DNA from: Dryomyza anilis
Lineage: Eukaryota > Arthropoda > Insecta > Diptera > Dryomyzidae
Reading direction: 5' to 3'
Assembly (NCBI GenBank): GCA_951804985.1
Contig: OX638131.1
Span: 102,754,464-102,818,463 of the forward strand
DNA length: 64,000 nucleotides
Below, one piece after another: positions 34,517 through 45,267 of this stretch. The notes beneath the pieces are model-generated. The model did not search any database and was not told the origin of the DNA. It saw nothing but the letters and a program-made list of their open reading frames with translations. Each line of letters opens with the position of its first letter. Within the stretch, counting starts at the first letter, position 1. A program made the translations under genes and the position numbers.

Positions 34517-35080
34517 ATAAAAAATTTAAAGTAATGAACAAAAAGATTTAAGATAATACAAAAAATGCATGTGAATAAAAAACTTGTGATTATTCATAAA
34601 TATTACAGAAATAATTTATTAAAATTAAAAAAAATGTCAAATTACTCGTCCTCCATTAGAATTACTTAAATAACATTTACCACGTTCCCAAAACCAATAT
34701 CGCAATTTCAACTCGGCTTAGTATAAATTAATCTACGTTAAATTATTTGTAAAACCACTTTAGTATTTTTGAAGAGATGCAACATACCCAATTTTAATTA
34801 TACTTATTTTATTGAAAACGTCCAAATTACACTCTTTTTGAAAGCAAACATCACCAATATAGAAAACTGATTCATTACATTTGTTTCACTTGTACTCGAA
34901 AAGCAATAAGAAGGCACAAATTTCATTAAAATCTTTGATTAAAAAGTGTATAAAAAAGTATAAGAAGTGTAAAAGTGTTGTCTAAAAATGTATTGACTTT
35001 TAAAAAAATTGTAATTTCCCACATTACCCCATTTTTTACTTTACCCCAGGCTCCCCTAGTAATAAAAAGAAGTCATCAAA
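34517..35080. other. AT-rich intergenic DNA, nothing identified
   Basis: No coding frame or structured repeat seen. Confidence 0.45.
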
Positions 35081-35360
35081 ATTTAGGAAAATAGTAGCAA
35101 AAAAGTATTCACAACATTTTTGCTACTATTTTCCTAAATGAATATGACTACCTTAGTAGTAAAAAGTAGTAAAAAAATTTAGTGAAAAATCAGAAAAAGT
35201 TAGCAAAAATACTAGCAAAAAAGTAGCAAAAAATTAGTAGTAAAAAAGAAAAAAAGTATGAAAAAGTAGTAAAAAAATAGTAGTATGAAAATAAGTAGTA
35301 AAAAAATAATATAATGAAAAAGTAAATAAAGTTAAAAAATAGTATCAAAAAGCAGTGAGA
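35081..35360. repeat. Perfect 23-bp hairpin followed by AAAAAGTAGT-type repeats
   Basis: Arms 35081-35103 and 35117-35139 are exact complements (ATTTAGGAAAATAGTAGCAA...), 13-bp loop. From 35150 to 35360, irregular AAAAAGTAGTAAAAAAATAG units follow, sharing the arm's TAGTAGCAAAAA piece. Confidence 0.8.
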
Positions 35361-36407
35361 AATGAGTAAAAAAAAATATCAGTTGAAAATTTACATAGGA
35401 TACTCAAATTACAGGATTTTATTTCACGATAACTTTGCAGTAGTTTTTAGGATATGTAAACTACTGGAAATGTTATTATCTTGTGAACAAATTAAAACGT
35501 TTACCGGTTTGAATTTTTAAATCCTTTTTATTAGAAATAATATTTTTAAATAACTTAATTTAATAAAATATCAAAATAACCGCACCTGCAAATTCCTCAT
35601 GTGACATTACCAACCTTACTGGGTTTTTAACATCAGCAAATTCAACTAAAATTTATTTTGTATTCCCAAATTTTTGAAATGTGTCACATTTTTCAATCTC
35701 CTTGTATAGATTCAATAAATATTTTAAACTTTATTACATAATGCCGCACAAATAATAAAATGTGCCACATGCAACGTAAAATTAATAACGCAATATTGCA
35801 ACCTGAATGCCAACAAAATGCAATACTGTAGTAAATATGCAAATATTCGTCACACCAACAACCGTCACACATGCACACACACTGACACACACACACACAC
35901 ACAGGTCCTGTCGACTGTACAAGTAGTAGTAGTTAACGGTAAATCGTCAGGTGCTGTCGTTTTTGCCTCTACTCAAGAAAGGCGCTAAAAAAAGCACGAA
36001 GAGTTTAACAATTTCGTCACAAAAAAATAATACAAAAGATGGAAATCAACATTTTTTGTTGAAACAAAACAACAACAACAACCACAAGAAAAAAAAAACG
36101 ATTGCCAGGAGGTCGTTGTATAGGTCTGGAGCTATGAAAATATTTTTGAACAATACAACAAAAAATATCGATCGTAAACAAAACATGGGAATGAAATGTG
36201 AATAAATATGAAAGTATGCAGTACGTTCGTTTCTCGTGTTGTTTTTTTTTTGAGAGTACCAGTTCGTAGGGTCGCTGTGTCACCCACTGAGAAGAGGGGT
36301 ATATTTTCAAAAAGGGTTACCATGCAATATAATTATTAAATATATTATGTCAAATATATTTTGTTATTTTATTGGAACTCAACTCGGTATAATAATTTTA
36401 TAGTAAG
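35361..36407. other. Intergenic DNA with a short CA repeat
   Basis: (CA)n at about 35874-35904. Frames at 35951-36310 on both strands are low-complexity. No gene recognised. Confidence 0.45.
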
Positions 36408-36420
36408 TAATATTTCAGTT

Positions 36421-36733
36421 GTAGCCGCGGTAGCTCAGTGGTTAGTGCGTTGGACTGCGAGCCGAAAGGTCCCCGGTTCAAGTCTGGACTGGGGCTAACA
36501 ACATCTTTTCATAGAAACATTTTTCTATACCGCGCTACCTCTCGTCAGTAAATGGCAAACCTACGAGAGTAAATCCATTGCCTATGAAAAGCTCTCACCC
36601 GCCGTTCGGATTCGGCAATAAACTGTAGGTCCCACCACTTTGAGTACAAATATAACACGCACAGCTCAAAATGGTGAGAGAGCTCGGCCGAAGTTCTATA
36701 CACGACTGTAGCGCCAAACTATTATTATTATTA
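36421..36733 (+). mobile_element. tRNA-derived SINE, copy F (reference copy)
   Basis: Head: tRNA-like sequence GTAGCCGCGGTAGCTCAGTG ... with RNA polymerase III A box TAGCTCAGTGG and B box GGTTCAAGTC (copies D, B have GGTTCAAGCC). The anticodon-arm region (GTTGGACTGCGAGCCGAAAG) looks most like an insect tRNA-Arg, though the anticodon is not secure. Body of ~210 bp includes AACATCTTTTCATAGAAACA and CACTTTGAGTACAAATATAA. Tail: GCGCCAAACT then ATT repeats. Target-site duplication of 13 bp, TAATATTTCAGTT, at 36408-36420 and 36734-36746, so inserted by LINE-type retrotransposition. Confidence 0.95.
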
Positions 36734-36746
36734 TAATATTTCAGTT

Positions 36747-37305
36747 CCAGTTTTCAGATAAGGTTACCACTTTTTCCGTTTTTTATCTAGTAATCTTATT
36801 GTTTCTTATTCTGTAAATTTTAAGAAATCATTTTTATGTACCGGACTCTTTATTCAATTTTATTTATTGTTCTTCTAAAACAAAACGAATACACACCTCA
36901 TCTTAAAATCAAAGTTGTAAATGTCGACTATACCTTACAATATATGTTATGACAAAAATTGAATAGTAATATATTTTAAATTGAACATTGAGCATATGTA
37001 TCTGTCAAAATATCCAGCAAATATAATATTAAATGTTATGCAATATACGAGCATTTCCAGTATTCGTTCAATATCGAAATGAAAATAGCACTCTATTGAA
37101 TTGTTTCTTATATTTCCAGGAATCGATTAAAAATGTTTTAAAATGGTTTTAAATAATTCAAAAAAAATATGATGTTTACGTATAAAGTATTTTTAAAAAA
37201 CAAAAATCGTAATGATAATTTCTATACGGAACTTTTTGTGCCGTCCGGAATTTTTATGTGATTTATTATGAAAAAAAACTATAAATTTAAGAAACAAAGT
37301 GTAAA
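36747..37305. other. AT-rich intergenic DNA, nothing identified
   Basis: No coding frame or repeat seen. Confidence 0.45.
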
Positions 37306-38695
37306 TCTTTATATATAAAACTCTTGGTCTGTCTGTCGGTTTGTCTAAACCGCTGAACCGATTTAACTGAAATTTTGTAACAGGATACTATGGTGTCCGG
37401 AGGGTGTCATAGGCTATATATGGGTGCGATTGGACAAAGGGGCGTGGTACCTCCCATACAACCTAAACATTCCAAACGACATAACTCAGCAGAAACACAA
37501 ACTAAAAAGATGAAACAAAAAATTCAAATACAAAAAAAAAATATACAAAAGCAACCACAACACATTAAAACTCACCACAATGAAACTCACCACACTAAAA
37601 TTCACCACATAAAATTCACCACACTAAAATTCACCACACTAAAACTCACCACACTAAAACTTACCACACTAAAACTCACCACAATAAAATTCACCACATT
37701 GAAACTCACCACAATAAAATTCACGAAACTGAAACTCACCACACTAAAACTCACTACACTAAAACTTACTACACTAAAACTCACCACTCCAGAATTCACC
37801 TCACCTAAACTCACCACACTAAAATTCACCACACTAAAATTCACCACACTAAAACTCACCACACTAAAACTTACCACACTAAAACTCACCACAATAAAAT
37901 TCACCACATTAAAACTCACCACACTAAAATTTATACTGTGTAAAACTCTACGGGGAAGAATTCTACGGGAAAGAATTCTACCGGGATGAGTTCTACGGGA
38001 AGATTTCTACGGGGAAGAATTCTACGGGAAAGCGTTCTATGGGGAAGAATTTTACGGGGCAGTCTGAGAAAAAATTGTCTTTGAGAAAAGTTGTTTTGGC
38101 GGAGAATTATTATTTGGCTACTACATTTATAAAACCAATAAAAACCAGTTGGGAAGGTTAGATCACATGGGAAATTTTAAAGTAGGTGTAATTATGATAG
38201 TTAGGATTATCAAAATTATAGTCGGTCTAAGCCGACTATAAATACCCTACACATATGTGTGGTTACCATTCAAAGTGATATATAGGTCACCAGGGTATAC
38301 GAATCCTGAAAATAACTACAAACATTCAATCGCTGAAGAATTTCCATTCATTTGATACCCATATTTACAAATGGGTAGGTGTACCGAATTTCGATTTTTT
38401 TTTTTGTGAACCACAAGTCCTTTCGCCGGAAAACAATATTTATTTGACCATGATTAATATATATTTGACCAAAAAAGTTTACCTAAGCACGTATACATAA
38501 AAATTGATTTTTATATGTACATTTTACATGAGGTATTTGAACATAAGTGGTCGGATCATAGGTCACAATGGACCGATCTCGCCAATTTTCGCACATGCAG
38601 CGTAGGTATATTAGTAATCTAAGTTATAAGTTTCATTTATATAGCTCTTCAATTTTAAAAGTAGTAGGGATTTCAACAGACGGACAGACAGACGG

Positions 38696-38745
<50 letters not shown>

Positions 38746-39027
38746 GGACGGACAGACTGACAGACGGACATCGCTAAATCGACTCAGGAGGTCATGCTGA
38801 TCAAGAATATATATACTTTTCCATACCGGAGATGCTTAATTCTGGGTGTTACAAACGGCGTACCAAACTGAATATACCCTTTCACTCTTAGTGTAGGGTA
38901 TAAAAAAATTCACAGCCAAGCACGGGTCCCTGATATAAATAATAAAAATGTTTTTTATATTAATAAAATCGCTCCATATCTTTTAATTCACAAAATCTTG
39001 GCACGAGTCGTGCACGGGCCCAGCTAG
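37306..39027 (+). mobile_element. Non-autonomous Helitron, copy 2 (contains repeat R copy 4)
   Basis: Starts TCTTTATATATAAAACTCTT after an A, ends CAGCTAG before a T, with the 13-base hairpin GCACGAGTCGTGC (39001-39013) 10 bases upstream of CTAG. After the leader (with CCGCTGAACCGATTTAACTG), a 15-bp minisatellite CACCACACTAAAACT runs 37572-37935 (about 24 units, longest of the three copies), followed by the GGGAAGAATTCTACGGG repeat. A family-R repeat (38146-38909) is inserted near the 3' side: copy 1 lacks it at the matching point. No transposase gene. Confidence 0.93.
38146..38909 (-). mobile_element. Dispersed repeat family R, copy 4 (divergent, nested)
   Basis: Reverse orientation to copies 1-3: low end CAGTTGGGAAGGTTAGATCA, high end TGTAGGGTATA. 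Conserved landmarks: GTCGGTCTAAGCCGACTATA palindrome, GACAGACA microsatellite (38682-38766), and TATATATACTTTTCCATACC. Helitron copy 1 reads CCAATAAAAATAACTTTC across the same point, so this is an insertion next to an A-rich site. Confidence 0.82.
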
Positions 39028-40147
39028 TTTACAAATAAAGCACATGATTTCGACTATTTTTAAAAATAATAAAAAAAGTAAATTATACTCAAAATATGAT
39101 TAATTTTTGGAATTTCCATATGAACTTCGACATGCACTTCTTATGCCTTTTCATCTACCGTATAGAATTATCTAATTTTTCAGATGTTTAGTTCTATTTA
39201 AATACTACATGTACTACATAAAATCAAGTAAATTTATTAATTTTCCTTCGAGATATTAAAGTTTTAAGCGTACGAATGTCCCGTTCAGAACCACAGGAAA
39301 TGCCTATATGAGCAAATCCAGAAAACTTTTAACCTTCATGATATTGGCACAAAGCAATGAATAAAAATGATTTCTTCTTTTGTATATTTTACATTTTAAT
39401 TGAATATTAATAAGAATACTTAAAATCACAATTTCTTTAAAATGTATACTTAATTATATGATATTAAAATGAAATATATTGAAATATAATGTCATAAAAA
39501 AAAATAATCAATGCACATAATTTTTATTGTGTTTATTGGAGAAGGACAATTTAAGCGACTTTAAATGTAGAATCTGCGGAGAAAGATCGCTGATGAAGGG
39601 GCATGGCTGCCTCTGAAACAGCTGTACAATCTGCCATTTAATGCATTTTGCCAATTGTTTGTTGTTTCATTTGTTGCTACAAAACACCCAATTTGTACCG
39701 ACTGGACCTTGAGCACGTTAAGACAATATCTTAAAATTTCACTTCATTTTATCAATATTTATTTTATAAATAAACAATTCTTTAGAATTTTGAAGCAATA
39801 TAGCGTTACCGAGCTCTATTGTTGACGGCGTTCATTAAAAATGAAGCACGCGAACAGATTTATATTACATAAGAGCCTATAGCTCATATTCAAAAGCACT
39901 CAGATGTGCCTGCAAATTTTTTTGTGAAAAAGTTAAAGATTTTCTGGATTGGCTCTTTTGTCAAAGTAAATTCGGGAAAATACTCGATTATTATTTGTAC
40001 TTCGATAAGTTTGATTTATTTTACATTTAGTTATTGTAGTATTTATGCCGAATAATTAAATTTAATTCGAGAATAATTTTAATTATTTTAAAAGTATTTC
40101 TTAAAAAAAAATCAGGTGACGTTTATTCGACATTATATAGTTTTCTA
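39028..40147. other. AT-rich intergenic DNA, nothing identified
   Basis: A slightly GC-richer part at 39540-39730 is not open in any frame for long. No repeat pair seen. Confidence 0.45.
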
Positions 40148-40780
40148 TAACCTAGTAGATATTTCTTCGGGCATTAGAAAAAATTCTACTATGGTTTTCA
40201 TAGAATTTAACAAATTTTTGTATCTCTTTTGTATATGCTGGCAACTCTAGTGGTATGTAAGGCTCTAGTGTTACCTTGTAAAAGAATATTTGAGAAGCAA
40301 TACAGCATATTTTTCAAATGTCCTTCTTTTTCGCAAAATGCAGTTTTTATAGGAATGAACAATAAAGGTTCCAATCCTGAAGCATTTTGGGCTTTCATAA
40401 ATTGTATAATATATACCTTTTAAATTATTTTGGAACTGGTCGACATAGTCCAATGATTAGTTTTCAATAATAATTAGTTTTTACTATGAAAAAGTTAGTC
40501 TAAGTATTAGAAAAATAAATTCAAAATAGATATATTTTAAAAATTTCACCAAATAGTGGCCTATTTGATAAAAAAACATAAGAGAAACACTATTAAAACA
40601 GACTACTTATTAGAACATACCGACTATAAAAGTACCATATTAGGGTAGATATGAAAGTAACAAGATCATGTTCGTCATGTAACTGGTCGGGTAATGAGAG
40701 GAACGAAATTCAATGATCATGTATGTAAGTATACTACAAAATTTAAAATGTATTTCGAATACCATTTCTACTAGGGTATG
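40148..40780. mobile_element. Possible CCTAGTAGAAAT-end MITE
   Basis: Left AACCTAGTAGATATTTCTTC, reverse complement of right TACCCTAGTAGAAATGGTAT. The right part shares GATCATG and CGGGTAATGAG motifs with the 54201-54633 element. The left end is a weak match and the pairing may be accidental. Confidence 0.4.
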
Positions 40781-40824
40781 ACTTAAATTCTTTAATTCAG
40801 TTTAAGAAATTTCAATAGTTTATA

Positions 40825-42089
40825 AAGGGTTTTTCAAATGGGACGCTACAAAAGTAGAGCGATAGGGACAGCAAACAACGCCATATTTCTTACCCCTCTT
40901 TTGACATTTCTCTTCAGTAAGGTTTGCCATTTCATAATGGAAAGATATACGAGCCAATAACGAGTCGAAATTATTAAAATTCGCTCAACGTTAAGAGCTC
41001 TACGTCCAATATATGGTCGTCTTAATCGTCCAAGCAGATCAACAATTGAGCGTCTAGTAGAAAAATTTGAATCCACAGGCACAGTACAAAATGTTCCCGT
41101 GCCAGTGAGACAACGAAGTGCCCGTAGTGTCGAGAATATTGCTACCGCTGAGGCTTCAGTTGAAGAAAGCTCAAATGTGTCTCTCACACGTCGTTCTCAA
41201 GCGTTGGGCATCTCTGTGACGTCCTTGTGGCGAATTTTGAGAAAAGATCTTGGCCTACATCCTTGCAAAACCAAATTGACGCAAGAACTGAAGCCGCTTG
41301 ACCACCAGAAGCGTCGTATGTTCGTGAATTGGGCTGAGCAACAACTTGAAAATGATTCGGATTTTCATCGAAACATCATCTTCAGTGATGAGGCTCATTT
41401 CTGGCTGAATGGCTTCGTCAATAAACAAAATATGCATTATTGGTCTGACAGCAATCCACACGTACTCCATGAGTCATCATTGCATCCCGAAAAATTTACG
41501 GTTTGGTGCGGTTTATGGGCCGGCGGCGTCATTGGGCCGCACTTCTTCCGTGATGATCAAGACCGACACGTTACTGTGAATGGGAATCGCTACCGTTCAA
41601 TGATAACCGAATATTTTTGGCACCAATTGGATGATGTGGACTTGGAGGACAAGCGCCACAAGCCACACAGCGAATGCCACAATGAATTTATTGGAAACCA
41701 AGTTTGGAGAACGTGTTATCTCACGAAATGGTCCAGTCGATTGGCCGCCTCGGTCGTGCGATTAGACGCCGTTAGACTATTTCCTGTGGGGTTACGTCAA
41801 GTATATGGTCTATGCCAACAAGCCAGCGACGATTGATGAACTTCGTACGAATATCGAACGTGAAATTGCAGCAGTATCGGCCGATTTATGTTTGAAAACC
41901 GTCGATAATTGGGTTCAGCGTCTGGACTTCTACAAGCGTGCCCGTGGTGGCCATGCAAAAGAAATCGAGTTCCATACATAATGGCATCGAACGTACTTTT
42001 ACAGGAATAAATGATTTCATTGATATCCAAAACCGTTTTTGTTTTATTTATTTAAAAAACTTTTGTAGCGCTCTTATTGAAAAACCCTT
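40825..42089 (+). mobile_element. DD41D mariner-like transposon (rosa-like), defective, 1265 bp
   Basis: TIRs: left AAGGGTTTTTCAAATGGGAC..., reverse complement of right AAGGGTTTTTCAATAAGAGC..., both continuing into GCTACAAAAG. TA on both sides (40823-40824, 42090-42091). It encodes a transposase that is damaged. The left end is also found twice, head to head, in the fold-back element at 9884-10222. Confidence 0.94.
40937..41981 (+). pseudogene. Mariner-like (DD41D) transposase pseudogene
   Basis: ATG at 40937 (MERYTSQ) is followed by a TAA at codon 8, and a small deletion removes residues after IIKI. The frame is then open to 41836: DNA-binding region with GISVTSLWRILRKDLGL, first catalytic Asp in IIFSDEAHFWLNGF, then TVWCGLWAGGVIGPHFF and HVTVNGNRYRSMITEYF. 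Near 41655 a deletion of about 14-20 bp removes the QQDGA segment with the second catalytic Asp and shifts the frame. The C-terminus continues as WPPRSCD, a TAG stop, TPLDYFLWGYVK with the third Asp, and ends at TAA 41981. From the expected second Asp to the third Asp there would be 41 residues, placing it in the DD41D (rosa) group. Dead gene. Confidence 0.92.
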
Positions 42090-43019
42090 TATTACTATTT
42101 GCTAATAATTGTGTTTATTTTATATTTTTCATATTCTGAGTATAGTAAACATGAAACTATTTTCGGGATTATAGATACGTTTGCCAAAATATTTTGATTA
42201 TATGATTTATAATTTGATTTACTCTAAATTCTGAATGATTTTTAGAATTCCTACAATACCGGGATTGAGACCCATAAAGTGAAACATTGAATTTTTTATT
42301 TGTTTTGGTGCTGATGTTGAAGTGTAACGATTAGGTGAACTAAAGAATTAGGCATTCGGAGGACGGAGGTCGGAGAGCGAGATGCTTGTAAACTTTACAA
42401 ATTTTTGACATAAATATTTCATCTCCCAATGAAATTAGATTCTCATGCAAGGAGTAGTTAACATTTATCGTTAACATACTAGGTGGGCCGTTAAATGGGA
42501 GAAGCAACAGGATCGACATTGTTGCTGAATATTTGGCTAAGTGTATATGTGAGTGAACTCAGTAAAAGAAAAAATAAAAAAAAAAAACATTCGTATTGAA
42601 ATTGGCAAAAATAAAAGTAAATCTTTCAAAATAGAAAATGTGTACGAAAGCAGAGTACCTCATTTGCTCTGCTGATGTTGGGTACTTGACAGGTGGTGCT
42701 ACTATGAAACATAAAACTACGTTATATAGAATTCCTTAGTATATACAGTAAATGGCGCACACAATCATGCAAAGACATTGAGTTTTTCCGAAGTGATTAG
42801 AAAAATTCTCAGACAAGTGTTGGCTACGAGTGATTAAAGTTACAAGCATCACTTAAGCTAATTTATAAATTTTGCTATTATAAAATTTGATTGGCTAACA
42901 TTTAAAATTTTAATTAATAATTGAAATTTTCACTAAGAATTCAAATATTTACTAAAATTCATATTATGTGGGAAAATTTAAATTGGTCTAGTGTACTAAT
43001 AAGTAAAGTAAGTACTAAT
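42090..43019. other. Intergenic DNA, nothing identified
   Basis: A short fragment resembling the 19-bp minisatellite (TTTTCACTAAGAATTCAAA) occurs at 42926-42960. Otherwise no gene or repeat. Confidence 0.45.
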
Positions 43020-44830
43020 ATGAAAGTGACGCAAGGTTATTAAGCGGACAGAATCAATGAGTTAGAAAGAGATTGACGATCATTTAGCGGACTGATACAT
43101 TAAAGATCAGAACGAAAGAGTCTGCACATCTCAACGGGTTACTGAATAGTGTAAAAGTTTGTAGAAAGTTCTGTAATCCAGCTAATTCAAATGGCTTAAG
43201 AGAAATATGCATTTTCGTGCAGTGTAGCAGTTTGTGGAAACTTCCAGAATCCGACTTAATATAAAAGATGTGGAAAGAGCGTCTGAACATCACAGATTTT
43301 TGATTAGTGTTCAAGTTTGTTGAAAATTCTAGAATCCAGCAAAACGATGATTATTATTGTAAATGAAATGGATACGAACGTGTTTGAAAAGTTCTAGAAA
43401 CCTGATATGCGATGCTTATTATTATAAAAGAAATGGAGATGGATTACGAGCAATACGTTTCGAAAAGTGTATCAGTTGGTGGAAACTTCTAGAATTCAGT
43501 CCAATACGAAAGACATGGAAAAAAGCTTGTGCAAATGCGATGTTTATTGTTGTGAAAGAAATGGGAATGACTTTAAACAATACCGATTCTCATAAGGTTT
43601 GTGTAGAAACAGATTGAAGATTATTCAGCGTACTGAAACATTCAGCCAAAAGATCAGTATGAAAGACTCTAAAAATCTTAACCGGTTACTGAATATTATG
43701 AAAGTTTCTAGAAAGTCCTAGAATCTCTGCGATGCTTATAATTTTAAGCAATTGCAAATGGCTTAAGAACAATGTGAATTTTCGTGGAGTGTAGCAGTTT
43801 GTGTAAACTTCCAGAATCCGACTAAATACAAAAGATGTGGAAGGAGCGTCTGAACATCACAGATTATCGATTAGTGTTCAAGTTTGTGAAAAGTTCTAGA
43901 ATCCCTCAATACGATGCTTATTATTGTAAAATAAATGGATACGAACGTGTTTGAAAAGTTCTATGCTTATTATTACAAAAGAAATGGAGATGGCTTACAG
44001 GTTTTCGTAAAGTGTACAAGTTTGTGGAAACTTCTAGAATTCAGTTTTGTACGAAAGATATAGAAGAAAGCTTGTGCAAATGCTATGCTTATTATTGTGA
44101 AAGAAATGGGAATGGCTTTAAAAAATACGGATACTCATAAAGTTTGTGTAGAAGTTTGTGGAAAGTTCTTGAAACCAACTTGAATCCAAAAACATATAGA
44201 AGATCATTCAGCGTACAGAGACAATAAGCCAAAAGATCAGTACGAAAAGTCTGGAAATCGTAACCGGTTACTGAATATTGTAGAAGTTTGTAGAAAGTTC
44301 CAGAATCTATGCGAAGTTTATTATTGTAAAGCAATTGCAAATGGCTTAAGAGCAATATGAATTCTCGTAGAGTGTAGCAGTTTGTGAAAACTTCCAGAAT
44401 CCGATTCAATACGAAAGACCGTCTAAACATCACAGATTATCGATTAGTGTCCAAATATTTGTAAAGATCTAAAATACGACAATACGATACTTATTATTTT
44501 AAATTGATATAAACGTGTTTGAAAGTTCTAGAAACCGGATATGCGATGCTTATTATTATTATAAAAGAAATGGAGATGGCTTACGAGCAAACGGATTTTA
44601 GTGGAACAGTTTGTGGAAACTTCTAGAATCAAGTGTTGTATGAAAGATATGGAAGACAATCATTAAGTCTTAAAGCTTGTATGCTTATTATTGTTAAAGA
44701 AATAGGAATGGCTTTAAACAATACGGATTCTCGTAGAAGTTTGTGTAGACGTTTGTGGAAACTTCTGGAATCCAGCTGTGCAGTATATATGTCGACCAGT
44801 ATATTACATGAGCGAACAATATAAAGTAAA
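43020..44830 (+). repeat. ~570-bp higher-order satellite dense in heat-shock-element motifs
   Basis: Phrases recur at about 567-573 bp: GTCTGAACATCACAGATT-like at 43281, 43848 and 44421 (last as GTCTAAACATCACAGATT). Each period contains 6-7 subunits of 55-140 bp that share GTTTGTGGAAACTTCTAGAA-like, GCGATGCTTATTATT and GAAATGGAGATGGCTTACGA-like blocks. Perfect GAAnnTTCnnGAA heat-shock-element cores start at 43237, 43322, 43482, 44027, 44161, 44293, 44521, 44616 and 44758. One-mismatch versions start at 43164, 43387, 43701, 43804, 43889 and 44387. Short open frames across the region are not conserved between units, so it is not coding. Confidence 0.88.
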
Positions 44831-45185
44831 ATTGTAAAAATGCGGTTAGTGGTTTGAAATTATAATTAGTATAGTTTTAAGTTAGTTTCGATGAATAAAG
44901 TAAACAATTTAAATTAGTCTGATCTTAACAACTCCTAAATCATATTTTTTTTATGCATATTCAGGAGATACGTACAGCTTTCTGAAGAGTACATTTTCAT
45001 AACACTATAATAAAATTTCGTTAGTATAATTGACCCTTTTTTTATTATAACATTTATGATATAATGAAAATTTTAATTATAATCTGTGGAATTTTTGCAG
45101 TAAAGGTTGTTTTGTCAGAATTTAGAATGTAAATTTATAAACGTATGCATACCATTGCATTTGCCAGAACCAACATATAATTCAG
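44831..45185. other. AT-rich DNA between the satellite and the candidate exon
   Basis: Could be intron if the neighbouring exon candidate is real. Nothing else seen. Confidence 0.4.
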
Positions 45186-45267
45186 AAATGGTACTGCCAC
45201 CCAATTCAAACACCTCACGTCTTCATGAACCATCGGCGTATTTGACCAAACAATATGGCACCGAGGT
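45186..45267 (+). CDS. Candidate internal exon of an unrecognised gene (27 codons)
   Basis: Bounded by an acceptor-like ATATAATTCAG and a strong donor GT|GTGAGTAG. One frame is open throughout and reads MVLPPNSNTSRLHEPSAYL then TKQYGTEV, while the other two frames contain stops. The 82-bp length gives 2 + 26 codons + 2 bases. Codon choice and protein composition look natural against AT-rich surroundings. I do not recognise the protein, the pyrimidine tract upstream is weak, and no partner exon is visible nearby. If real, its gene spans the satellites around it. Confidence 0.4.

Noticed and set aside
36421..36495. Genuine tRNA gene
   Set aside because: A and B boxes are present, but the acceptor and anticodon stems are poorly paired, and all six copies continue into the same ~210-bp body with target duplications, so it is a SINE head.
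37390..37989. 199-codon frame with TTLKLTTLKF repeats
   Set aside because: It is a 15-bp (5-codon) minisatellite inside a Helitron; both strands are open because the unit lacks stops. The same artefact appears at 31111-31369 and 63376-63991.
38568..38777. 69-codon frame rich in TDRQ
   Set aside because: Translation of the GACAGACA microsatellite in family R; same for 52918-53106.
43363..43617. 84-codon frame in the satellite (and 44092-44433 minus)
   Set aside because: Not conserved in the neighbouring copies of the same ~570-bp unit, so it is chance openness.
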